Assembly (NCBI GenBank): GCA_030522415.1 | Contig: CM060124.1 | Location: 22,678,454 to 22,742,453 of the forward strand | Reading direction: 5' to 3' | DNA: 64,000 bases | Origin: Channallabes apus | Lineage: Eukaryota; Chordata; Actinopteri; Siluriformes; Clariidae | Shown: positions 19,697 through 31,569 of the stretch, piece after piece | Layout of the letters: every line of letters begins with the position of its first letter | Numbering within the stretch: the stretch's first letter is position 1 | Notes under the pieces: generated by a model | Databases searched by the model: none | Told to the model about the DNA's origin: nothing | Seen by the model: the letters and a program-made list of their open reading frames with translations, nothing else | Program-made: the position numbers and the translations under genes

Positions 19697-21929
19697 AATT
19701 ATCTCAGATCACTATCTTGTCTCCATTCAAGTGTGTCACAGTGATAATGTACGCACAGCACCGCGCTACCGTATTAAACGTACATTCACATCAACTACCA
19801 CACAGAGTTTTATCAGTAATCTCCCAGAGTTACCAACTTCGATTAGGCCACCGTCTGACCCCACAGAACTCGATCAGGCGACTGAATATTTAGAGTCGAC
19901 ACTTCGTTGTACCTTAGATAATGTAGCTCCAGCTAAAAGAAAAATTATTAGAGATAAGAAACTCGCTCCCTGGTATAACGATCACACGCGCACTTTAAAA
20001 CAGACTGCTCGGAAATTAGAGCGTAAATGGCGTCAAACTAAATTGTTGGTATTTCAAATAGCATGGAAAGAGAGCATCCTAAACTATAGGAAAGCTCTTA
20101 GTGTAGCTAGATCAACGTATCTCTCCACTCTTATAGAAGAAAATAAAAATAATCCTAGATTTTTATTTAATACCGTAGCCAAATTAACCAGAAATAAGAC
20201 CACTACAGAAATCTCCACAACAACATCATGCAATAGTGAGGACTTCATGAACTTTTTTAATAATAAAATTGTAAATATCAGGCATAAAATTGAGGCTTTG
20301 AAACCAAACAATGTAATTGATACTGATGTTAACCTAACCATGTCAGATTCAAACCTAGAATACTTTACTCCCCTTGTAGAGAATGAACTAATTTCACTCA
20401 TCTCTTCTGCAAATTCATCAACCTGTATATTAGATCCTATACCGACACATTTTCTTAAACAGATAGTACCAGTAATAACAGAACCGCTGTTGAGAATAAT
20501 TAATTCCTCACTCAGCATTGGTTATGTTCCAAAATCTTTTAAAGTAGCAGTTATTAAACCAATAATTAAGAAACCTGACCTCGACCCCTGTCAGCTGTCC
20601 AATTACAGGCAACTATCAAACCTCCCGTTTATCTCTAAGATTTTGGAAAAGATAGTAGCGGAGCAGCTATGCTCATATCTACATAGAAACGGCATACATG
20701 AACTGTATCAGTCAGGATTTAGGCCTCATCACAGCACAGAAACAGCACTCGTTAAAGTAGTAAATGACCTCCTATTGGCCTCTGATCAGGGTTGTGTAAC
20801 TATGCTTGTATTACTCGACCTCAGTGCAGCTTTTGACACTATTGATCATGCTATTCTTCTTCACAGATTAGAAAATGTAGTAGGAATTAAGGGTACAGCC
20901 CTCTCCTGGCTCAGATCCTATTTGACTGATCGTTATCAGTATGTAGACTTAAATGGTGATTATTCTGCATGTTCTCTAGTGGAGTTTGGCGTTCCGCAGG
21001 GTTCAGTTTTAGGCCCACTGCTTTTTTCCCTTTACATGCTTCCTCTGGGCAACATAATCCGTAAGCATGGTATTAGTTTTCATTGTTATGCTGACGACAC
21101 ACAGCTATACGTCTCAACAAAACCTGATGAGAAAAACCATCTTACTAAAGTTGAGCAATGTGTGCAGGACATAAGAAATTGGATGCTAATTAACTTCCTT
21201 CTGCTTAATCCGGATAAGACAGAAGTTCTAGTCATAGGACCGCATACAGTTAGAAGTAAAATCTTAGATCACACCGCAACTTTAGATGGCCTTTCTGTTC
21301 CGTCAAGTGCAACAGTAAAAGACCTCGGCGTGATTATAGATTCCAGCCTTTCATTTGAAGCTCATGTAGATAATATCACCAGGATAGCATTCTTTCACCT
21401 CAGAAATATCGCCAAAATAAGAAATATATTGTCGCTAAACGATGCAGAAAAACTAGTTCATGCTTTTATCACTTCTAGGTTGGACTATTGTAATGCCTTA
21501 CTGTCTGGTTGTTCAGTTAGGTGCATAAACAAGCTTCAGCTAGTCCAGAATGCAGCAGCGAGAGTCCTCACTAGAACCAGAAGATATGAGCACATCACCC
21601 CTATCCTATCTTCACTACATTGGCTCCCTGTGAAATTTCGCATTGATTTTAAAATACTACTCTTGACATATAAGGCATTAAATGGTCTCGCCCCACAGTA
21701 TCTGAGCGAACTGCTAGTGTCTTAGGATCCGCCACGCCTACTTCGGTCAAAGGATGCAGGCTGCTTATCAGTACCGCGTATTATGAAAACTACAGCTGGG
21801 GGCAGAGCTTTTTCTTACAAAGCCCCAAAATTATGGAATAGTCTTCCAAATAGTGTTCGGGACTCAGACACAGTCTCAGTGTTTAAGTCTAGGCTAAAAA
21901 CCTATTTATTTAGCCAAGCATTTTTATAA
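19684..21929 (+). pseudogene. L2 ORF2 reverse transcriptase, one stop near the end
   Basis: A long open frame (to a TAG at 21723-21725) with [51 protein letters not shown] and the catalytic YADD in [13 protein letters not shown]. The C-terminal region has [16 protein letters not shown] and [20 protein letters not shown]. Reading past the single TAG, the same frame continues (DPPRLLRSKDAGC ... TYLFSQAFL) to a natural stop near 21929. The RT core looks intact, but the endonuclease deletion and this stop leave the copy non-autonomous. Confidence 0.88.
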
Positions 21930-23230
21930 ATAGATTTGCCATAAGGTAAAGGAGCAGATCTGGGGGACTCATGGACGTAGAGTATTATGGTGAACTGGTA
22001 TGTTTAGATGCTGTCTTCCTCAGTCTCATTTGATCACTCAGGTTTGTTGACGGTGAGGTGATTGTTTGCTTTACATCTCAGGGAGCCCTCATGTTTGTGT
22101 TTCCTTCTGGCTCTCCCTTTTAGTTATGCTGTCATAGTTAGTCCTGCCGGAGTCCCTGCTTGCACTCTACAGTAAATATACATTCACATTAGACATTGTG
22201 ACTGTGACCATAGCTAATTGCAATCTCTCCTCCTCTTCTCTTCCTCCCCCTCTTTCTCTTTCCTCTCTCCCCCTGTCTCCCCCTTTCACTCTTTCTCTCT
22301 CTCTCTCTGTCGAGCTACACATGTGGTTCCTGAGCTGCCAGTGATCCAGACTCCCTCTGCCCTCCGGACCTGTCTGATCCATCCTGGTGCCCGGTTTCTG
22401 GTTGGAGGTCTCGTCGCATGGATGCCCCGTGTGTCTCTTTAGGATGCGCCTGGTGTCTGGGGATGATTCTCTCTACTTAGAAGACGGTTCTGGCCTCGAC
22501 TGGTGTTGTCAGCTGTTTCTCTGAGGACTTGACAATTCGATAGTTCAGGACTGGAACTTTCTACAAGTCTATCTGAGTCTCCAATAACTACTGGACTCCA
22601 TTTTACATCAACTATTATAACATCAATTAACATCAACTATTATAGCTGAACCTAACACTGTATAAATGCAGATCATTTCCTGCTATCTGTTTCACCCAGA
22701 TGAGGATGGGTTCCCTGTTGAGTCTGGTTCCTCTCAAGGTTTCTTCCTATTACCATCTCAGGGAGTTTTTCCTCGCCACTGTCGCCCTCGGGCTTGCTCG
22801 CCAGGGAATATCTGAACATTTTGATTCATACACATTCACATTCCATACAAACTTAAATAATTCTTTTGATTGTGTAAAGCTGTTTTGAGACAATGTCAAT
22901 TGTTAAAAGCTCTATACAAATAAAACTGAATTGAATTGATAGCATCATAAATGAAACGATCCATTCAAGTCATTACTCCTAAAGGCGGATCTGTGAGAGC
23001 TGTGTGTATATCTAGGCAAGAAAACAGTCATCATTAGTGTTGATGTTTTAAGGCCTTTGTGTTTAAAGCTGTAAACCTTGTGACAATTAAAATGCTTTAA
23101 AAGAAAGGGATCTTTCATAGCCCCTTTTTCTTTCTCTTTAACCATTTGACATTTCATGCAACTAAAAGTGAGCCCCTTATTAATGTGAAATATGCACAGA
23201 GGTCTAAAATGTTGATCCAAATGTTATTAC

Positions 23231-23450
23231 AGAGTATTATGGTGAACTGGTATGTTTGACGTTGTCGTCCCCACTCTCATTGATCACTCAAGTTTGTTGA
23301 TGTGACTGGTTGCTTTATTTCCCATGGAGCCCTCATGTCTGTGTTTCCTTCTGTCTCTCACTTTAATTTAGGTAGTCTAATCCTGCCGGAGTCCCTTCTT
23401 GCACTCTGCACAAAATAAACATTCACTTTATTCATGTGATTGTGACCATA
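23231..23450 (+). repeat. Second copy of part of the L2 3' region
   Basis: Matches 21979-22200 (AGTATTATGGTGAACTGGTATGTTT..., CTCATTGATCACTCA..., CCTGCCGGAGTCCCT...) with scattered differences and small deletions. A separate LINE fragment about 0.3 kb downstream of the main copy. Confidence 0.8.
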
Positions 23451-23534
23451 CTGTACATAACTTAATGGTTATTAGAAATATGGTAAAGAAAACCATTTAG
23501 GCTTATTTGTTAAAATGAATCTATAATTCACTCT

Positions 23535-23600
23535 TATACATTTACATTTATGCGTTTGGCAGATGTCCTTATGCAGGGCGACATAAAAAAAAGTGCTTTG
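23535..23600. repeat. Short SINE-like fragment
   Basis: TTTACATTTATGCGTTTGGCAGATGTCCTTATGCAGGGCGACAT resembles the widespread fish module 'ACATTTA..GCATTTGGCAGACGC...ATCCAGAGCGAC'. Confidence 0.45.
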
Positions 23601-24579
23601 AAGTTTTTTTCTGTCCGTGGATAGATTCTTACACTTCTTACCATCAGTCAAACACAGTTGGAAATAAAATACTTTTTATCTTGATGCATGTCTTCCTTAA
23701 TTCCTGAGATGGTGGGACGAGGCGAGCAGTGGGATCGGAGGGAACGTGGTGTGGTGCGTGATGTGATTAGAGCTGAGAGTTAGATGGGTGCTGGACCATT
23801 TTTAGCACTTATAAACAATTAAATGTCATATTACCAACAAGTGATTTTAAATGTGACATGGTTGTTAAGGGGAGACAGGCTGGTCCAAGTACTTCTGAAC
23901 GTAATGATCTACTGGGATTTTCACGCACAACAATCTCTAGGGCTAGAAAACAAGAAAATATCCAGTGAGCGACCATTCTCTAGTTAAAAAATACCCTGTT
24001 GATGCCAGACGTCAGAGTCTTCATATTGAGGCTTGGTAACGTACATACCTTGAACATACCAACTGTGAGTTGTAGTACGTATCCTTCACATTAGTATGCA
24101 GATAAAAGAATATTTGTTTTCATTAAACAAATTTAATTAAAAACATTTGATACAAAAAAAAAACACTTTTGAATTCTTTTGTAAACTGGAAGTAATATTT
24201 GCAAAAAGAAAAATAATTGTGATATACTGTAGAGAAATCAGAATAATCAGAAAAATTATAAGCATTTGAAGTGGTGGCAGAGCCTGGCCCAAAAAAGTCA
24301 TATTTTGTTCCAATGCCTATAGCCTGCAGTCTGCCACGCAATGTGGTGGTCAGGTATGAAAAACATGACTCATGTTCCCAGAACCACTCTTTTACAAACC
24401 CTTGATGGGGTAACCTAGTCATTCAGCTTATTCAGCTAGTCATTGTTTTGAGGAATGTACAGTGGTTATGATGCATGATGCCTACATCCCTTCCCTTCTT
24501 ACCCTGAGATACCTCTCGCTCTGTAATTGGGTAAATCTGGACTCACGACCTTCATTCATAACATGAATGTATATTCCAT

Positions 24580-24897
24580 CCATCTATCTAGGAACCTCTG
24601 TAGTCCAACTACGGACTGTGGAAGCCAGTGGTGACCATTGCAATCATTCCCATTTGTACAACCATAGTTGGACAACATTTACAGGCACATGCACACACTA
24701 TGGGCAATTTGGAAATGCAGAGTAGCCTAATTTGCATGTCTTTGGACTGTGGGAGGAAACCAGAGTATCCGGAGGAAACCCACCAAGCACAGGGAGAACA
24801 TGCAAAGTCCATGCACACAGATCCGACGCGGGAATCAAACCTGGGATCTGGAGGTGCAAGGTGACTGTCCTAACCACTAAGCCAGGTGCCGCCATAA
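24580..24897 (-). repeat. tRNA-derived SINE copy, diverged
   Basis: Same family as 26007-26377 (minus orientation). The head is at 24897 (GGCGGCACCTGGCTTAGTGG) and the body has TGCATGTTCTCCCTGTGCTT and ATGCAAATTAGGCTA. The tail-side third is poorly preserved. Confidence 0.7.
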
Positions 24898-25100
24898 ACA
24901 TACATACACATTACATACATATTACAGGACTGTTAAATTTTTCTTCTGATTAATAAGGTACTTATAACAGCAGCTTTGACAATAGTGAGAGCTGCAAAGG
25001 TAATGTTAATGTTATAAATAAATAAATGTTATTTTTAACTCACACAGAAACATGTACAGTATGGCTACAATGCATTAAACATGTTTTGTTACATTCAAAC

Positions 25101-25104
<4 letters not shown>

Positions 25105-25133
<29 letters not shown>
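25105..25133. repeat. (GATA)n microsatellite
   Basis: About seven GATA units. Confidence 0.85.
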
Positions 25134-25643
25134 TTACACTTTAAAACATTGTCTCTTCCATTGACTAATCTCTGTACTTGCATTTTTGGGAAAATAATAG
25201 CTGTTTTCTGTAAAACCTTATTTCTGAGGAAAAGCTTTACATTTTCTATACTGCTAAAGAATCTGTGTTCACTCATTAACATTCTAAGTAAAACAAATTA
25301 CAAGAAAATAATAATAATAATAATAATGATGATCATCATAAGATGACACTACAGTATATAAAACCATAGAAATAAGACTAGTAAGTCATCTAACTAAATT
25401 GGTCTAAAAACATATATAAAAGTCATATACAAACATCAGAGTCAAACATTTATGAAAAGAGTTGCTTAGTCCACTTAGTTACTACTGTAAGTCCACTTGC
25501 ACGACATTCTTTGAGCATAGAAAGATTTTCAGATCAAGATATTCTAAAAAATCTATACTTTTTTTGTGGAAAATCACAATAAAACTCAAATAAATGCCAT
25601 GGGTGCATTCTTTGCTTTTTTCAGTGTTTTCAGTCAATGAAAC

Positions 25644-25649
25644 TTTATT
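25644..25649 (-). terminator. ptgfrn: Candidate ptgfrn polyadenylation signal
   Basis: AATAAA on the minus strand, 63 nt after the ptgfrn stop codon. This is the nearest canonical signal; a longer 3' UTR with a later site cannot be excluded. Confidence 0.5.
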
Positions 25650-25711
25650 TAATCATGTTACTGGTTTGGTTAAGAGACAGACAAGCATGTGCTTCATGTA
25701 CGTTGTTTATG

Positions 25712-25875
25712 TCAATCAATCTGTGAGTTGAGGAGCTTGGCGCGAGTGGGTGGTGTTTGCTTGGTGTTTCTCCAGCAGCACAGAGAAGAGAGAAGGCCCA
25801 GAATGAGAGACAAGAGACCCACAGTGAGGGAGATACAGGTCCCATAAAGCAAAGGTAATTTCATTGAATCCCAAA
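25712..25875 (-). CDS. ptgfrn: ptgfrn exon 9 (transmembrane segment, tail, stop)
   Basis: Encodes [35 protein letters not shown] and a tail ending LLNSQID, then TGA at 25714-25712. The hydrophobic stretch is about 24 residues. The juxtamembrane CC pair is a likely palmitoylation site, as in mammalian PTGFRN. Confidence 0.93.
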
Positions 25876-28800
25876 CTGAAAGAAATAAGAATAAGAATCA
25901 CATACAAATTTATGTTATAATAAAATTTAAAAATTACTTTTTCAAAGCAAACTATCTGTATTTGTGTGGTAGTTCACAGGTGATACCTGTAAGCAACCAC
26001 ATAACTCACTCACTCATCTTCTATACCGCTTTATCCTGCATTCAGGGTGGCGGGGACCTGGAGCCTATCCCAGGAGGCTTAGGGCACGTGGCAGGGTACA
26101 CACTGGACAGGGTGCCAATCCATCGGCACACACACATCCACACACTCACACTCACACACTCATTTACGCACTACAGGCAATTTGGAAACGCCTATTAGCC
26201 TAATCTGCATGTCCTTGAACTGTGGGAGGAAACCGGAGTACCCGGAGGAAACCCACCAAGCACGGGAGAACATGCAAACTCCATGCACACAGAGACGGGA
26301 ATCGAGCCTGGCAGGGAATCGAACCCGGACCCTGGAGGTGCAAGGCGACAGTGCTAACCACTACACCACCGTGCCGCCAACCACATAACTATGGAATTAA
26401 AATTAAACTCACATGAAAATTTGACATTGAGAAAGACCTTCTTGGATATGATATCTGTGTCTTTTTTCCAATCCTCTACTGCAGTTGATCGTATCCATGG
26501 TGTGGCAGTGCAGTAATACTCGCCAGCATCACTGTCTTGGGTCCCATGAATGGTGAGAGTAAATGTTTGGGTTCTGATACGCTCCAAGCTGCAGTCACTG
26601 CTGTCATTACGAGGGCTTTTTCTCACCACACCCCATCGATCTATACTGGCCAACAGAATGAGGCTATCTGATCCTCTTAAATGATTCTGATACCATCGTA
26701 TTTCATACGCAACATTGTCTAGGTGGAGAAAAATGCATATAATTATTTGTAAAGAACTACAGAGGAAAGTTCTAGGTTACAGTGGCAAGAAAAACCTCCA
26801 AAGACAACATGGGGGAAAAAAACAGAATCAAAAGGGAACCCATCCTCATTTTGGTGATACTGGATACTGTAGGACAACCATAAATAAACTGTAATGTGCT
26901 ATATGATAAAATGCGCAATTATATAAAAGGAAATGTAAACACATTTCCTTTTCATCATATTAACAGGACTTCCACATTATTGAGGTTACCTACTGTTCAC
27001 TGATGGAGACTTGAATGAAAAAAAGAACAATGTCATTAAACAATCAGAGCGACTGCAGACATTATAGCAAAATTGTTTGTGTTAAATGCAGTCGAAGGTA
27101 CTATTACCATATGACAAAACAAAAAAGCGTTCCACTGGAAGACAGTGCCACAACACAACAGTGTTTGAACCCCAATATTTTACACTATCATACGTAGAAG
27201 TAACAATTTAAAATAAAACAAAGACAATGTCAGCCATCTGTGAAGCTTCAGCATGAGACCATGGTCAAGTTAGTCTAGAAACAGAGTTGCATTCACATTA
27301 TTGGTTGAGATCTTGTACCAATGATGGGAGAATTAAATTGGGCAGGACTATGTAGGGGCCAACTCATGTGGCAAAATGATTTCTTCTGCTCCCAGAACCA
27401 ATCCTTCTTAGTTTAAGGCCAGTGAATCTTGGCATTGTTGTTTAAGGTGTTGCTCAATCATTATTGTTCATTTAAATGTCAAACTATTTTGAAGGTGTTC
27501 TCATTCTTTTGTCAACCTATGGGTACATTATATTCATGTTTTCCACATACGCCATTATATAAATGTGACTTGTAATTTTCAGATTTGTCTGGTAATTTTT
27601 TTTTCCAAACACAAGACTTTTTTTTATACTTTTTTTTTAGTATAAAAAAAAGATATACGTAGTGGTAAATCTGGTTGTTACAATATACTGCAGAAATGTC
27701 TAATTCAAAAGACATTGAATTAAAGGGTGTATAAAAGACTTGTATTTTATATATTATACTATTATTTATTATATTATACTGTATGTCTGCTGTTATTTCT
27801 ATGTCCTTCCTGTTATAGTAAACATGCTTCAGTAAAAGGTTACTCTCTATCTGTGGTTCCTACAATAGAATACAGTGGTGGAGAAATCACACCGTCGCCC
27901 AGAAGAGTAGAGATTCCCTTGTCAGTCTGTTTTTTTCTTAAGGTTTTCTCCTTTTCCAGTTTGCCACAAAAAGTACAGTATTTGTCACACTGAAAAGCAA
28001 TTAGGAAAAGGTCAGATGCAACATGAAAGCTCTTCCACAACGTTAACCATTTCCTGCTAAGAAAGTATAAAAAAAAAAAATCAGTTAGCCAATAACAAAA
28101 TACATTGTTGGCAATGCTACTGTAGTTCTAACAATGCAGCGATATCAGCAAAGTGTAGCATACCGCGCCATCTTGGGAAATGTGTAAAGTGTTTGACTTT
28201 CATTGAGAGACAGACAGGAGTACATAAGCGTATATTCTTAAACTGTTAAATTAATATTTACGGGAGGCTGGAATAGATTATCTGCATTTACATTATTTCC
28301 TATGGGACAATGCGTTTTGCAATATGAATTTTCGCCTTTAGAACTTGCAACGAGAACGGATTAAATTTGCATGCCGAGGTACCACTGTATGTCTATTCTG
28401 TGCCTCTGACCCCTGCTGTATCTATAACGACCACAAAGTATTGTGATGTACATTCCATCACATGACTTAGTCACATTCTGATTACTCACACCTGTTTCAC
28501 CTAATAAGCACTCAAAGGTCTAGTTTATCTGTTTCTTTGTCAAGTTTTGTCAAGTCAATTCATGGGTCCATTTGGACATTAAAATCTCCTAGAGATGCTC
28601 TGAAACTGGCAAACCATGGGCATTACTAGACCCTTTTTACTGAGGCACTTCCCCCAATATTAATCCCCTGTGCTCAATATTAGAGTTTTAAAAGCTCCTG
28701 GATTTGGCAGTGGATAATCTAATCCACAATGTCATAAGAACAGGACTGAAACCAAAATACTAGATAAGTGGCAATGTGTGTGTTGTAAAATTTCCGATAT

Positions 28801-31526
28801 CGATCTTGATCAAACATTATTGAGTCATTTAGTTGGATATCAGAGAACTCTTTAAAAGAGGCAGGAGCAGATAGGGAAATATTGTCTGAAATAATTGTCT
28901 GGTTCCTCTCAAGGTTTCTTCCTATTACCATCTCAGGGAGTTTTTCCTTGCCACTGTCGCCCTCGGCTTGCTCACCAGGGACTATCTGACCATTTTGATT
29001 CATACACATTCACATTCCATACAAACTCAAATAATTCTTTTGATTGTGTAAAGCTGCTTTGCGACAATGACAATTGTTAAAAGCGCTATACAAATAAAAT
29101 TGAATTGAATTGAAATAGGAGAGACATTTCGTCTAAAAATTTTTTTTAAGTAAAACCTGGCTGTAGTTGGTGATAAGCTAACTTAAATTCCTCACAGATC
29201 TGGCAAATGTAAACGCCAGAGTGATTATATGAATTTGCGTAAGCTGCAGTTGACCAAATTTGGTTTGGTTTGAGAAGAGGAAGACCCACCGGTTAAGTAA
29301 ACCCACCATCAGCTGAAGGTGATCACTTTGAAAAATAAGGTAAAAAGGAAACATGGTAAATTTTAATGCTTAAAAAATTAAATGCTCAAGACTCAGCTTG
29401 GTTTTGAGATGCACTCTCACACTGCCAAGGAAGACATGTTTTCCTGTTATGTTTTCATGTTATGTATTTACCTTCATCCACTTTAATAGGAACACCTGTG
29501 CACTGGGTCTGTATCCAGTTATCCAATCTATGTTGCACTAACACAATTATAAAATCATGCAGCTACAGGTCGAGTGCTTAAATGTTATTGTACACACCAA
29601 ACATCAGAATGGAGGAAAACATTTAATCTTTGTGACTTTAACTGTGAAATGATCTTAGGTCCCAGATAGACTCATTTGAGTATTTCAGAAGCTGCTTTTG
29701 TGAGCCAATTCCTGGGACTGGTGGGTCCTATTAGGTGTGTATCTCCTTATCTCTTATGTCTGACCTCACCAATGGAACTTCAATGGAAAAAGAGGACCAG
29801 ATCTGGGCTAGTGGATGGAGCCATACCAACAGGCTTTGGTGTGTGAAAGTAGTTTTGTGCGTGGGGCCTGCTGTTCCAACCCCAACTCCCCCCACCCCTT
29901 TATTCTGCAACACACCCAAACACTGAGGAGCATGAAATTGAACCTGAATGGGTTGAAAGCTGCAAAGTCATGAGGGGCCATTTACAGTTGGTTTGTTTGA
30001 TTGAGTTTTGAAAGGATGCTGAAAAGCCTGGTGCAAATGAACAGACAGGTCAGGGATAATGTTGTGGAGAAGTTAAAAGAGGGTTAGGTTATAAAAAAAA
30101 TATCCCAAGCTTGATCTTGTATTGTTTCATTCTTCGATGCGCTTCTCGCATTTGCTGTCATAGCAACATGTCCGTAAGCTTAAACCTGCTCGGAAGCAGG
30201 TTTATTTAATGTAAACAGGATTTAGGCTGCGCTTCTGCTGGGTTATAATTGGTTGAAAGGGGTTTGTCAAATAAACATTTATATAAAATAAATATTTTTA
30301 TATTGAAAAGTTGGACAAAACTAATTTTATTATAAAATAAACAATATAAAAGTATACATGTATTTGAAAAAAGTATTTTGAAAAAAATATCATTTCTGTA
30401 TACAACATATTAATTTTCATATTGTTTATTTAATTTTATTGTCTCATGTAATTTGTGATTTATAAACCATTAACCTATGAATTTATGTTGTAATATAATA
30501 TTTGATAGCGATTATGTGGGGGGCGGGGGATCCATGGCAGGGGGGCGTTTCAGCACAAAACAAAAAAATTGAGCCGCTCTTTTGTCATTTCGACAACCAG
30601 TCAAAGGGGTTGTGATTAGGGCTGCATGATATTAGGAAAATATGCGATATGCGATATTGTTGTTGAATATTGCGATAACGATATTTCTTGCGATATAACA
30701 TTTCCCTAGAGAAATACATTTTTTATTATATTATTGCCTATTTTTTATTTATTTATTTATATGTAATGATGATACTAAAATAAACAGGTAATAGATATTC
30801 GTCTGATGTAATTAAATCTAATTCAGGCTAAAAAGAAACTATATGTCAAGGAAGTTGCAAATATTTAGACTTCAAAACACTATGAATGACTTAAACCCCT
30901 CAGCAGATATTCTGACTCCTGGTTTGCTGTTACTATAAACCTGCCAACACAATATGAATTACTTTCAAACATTACTTTATATTTACATGTAACCATAAAC
31001 TCATCAATAGTGTCTTAAAACAAGAGCATCTTTTAAACAAAATATTCTCTTTGGCTTGCCTGTTTTTTAAAAAAATAAAAACAAATATTATTAAACAAAA
31101 ATTAAATAAGAAAAATCCTATTTGTCACACACACACACACACACACACGCACGCACACGAACGCACGCACACACACACTCGCTCCACGACCGGCACTAGG
31201 ACCCGGAAGTAATGCGGGCGCGAACCCGGAAGTATCAGAGGAGTAAACAAAACCACCGCATAGAGCTTAGTCACTGAGTTCACGCATGTCGGTTCAGATT
31301 GTTTACTTTCTGATTCGAGTGTGTGTTTATAGGACGCGGGTTAAATGTGTGTTTTCCCTTGCTCCCCTTCTGTGAGAGTCCTTAAACTAATTCGCGTGGT
31401 TATCCTGCCTACTCGCTTGCTTCCGCGTTTGGGTTTACCGTCCACGCTACAAAGGGCTAACGGCTAATCACTAAGTCTTCTGATCATCCGGGCTTAGTTC
31501 GCGACAGAATTAAGTATAAAGATATA

Positions 31527-31569
<43 letters not shown>

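Larger units (their letters stand above)
18809..22940 (+). mobile_element. L2-clade non-LTR retrotransposon (LINE), 5'-truncated
   Basis: Holds the end of an ORF1 esterase, an apurinic-type endonuclease and a reverse transcriptase, then a 3' untranslated region ending in AAGCTCTATACAAATAAAAC followed by a short (TGAAT)n-like tail (22925-22940). This is a typical fish L2 3' end. It begins abruptly next to the Tc1 remnant, as expected for a 5'-truncated insertion. No clear target duplication was found. Confidence 0.9.

Noticed and set aside
22167..22442. Arg/Glu-rich or Ser/Phe-rich frames
   Set aside because: They lie in the CT-rich 3' untranslated region of the L2 LINE.
24628..24864. Open frames overlapping SINE copies (also 26182-26416, 56051-56458)
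   Set aside because: The frames share the peptide [14 protein letters not shown] or its variants only because they are translations of the same SINE body.
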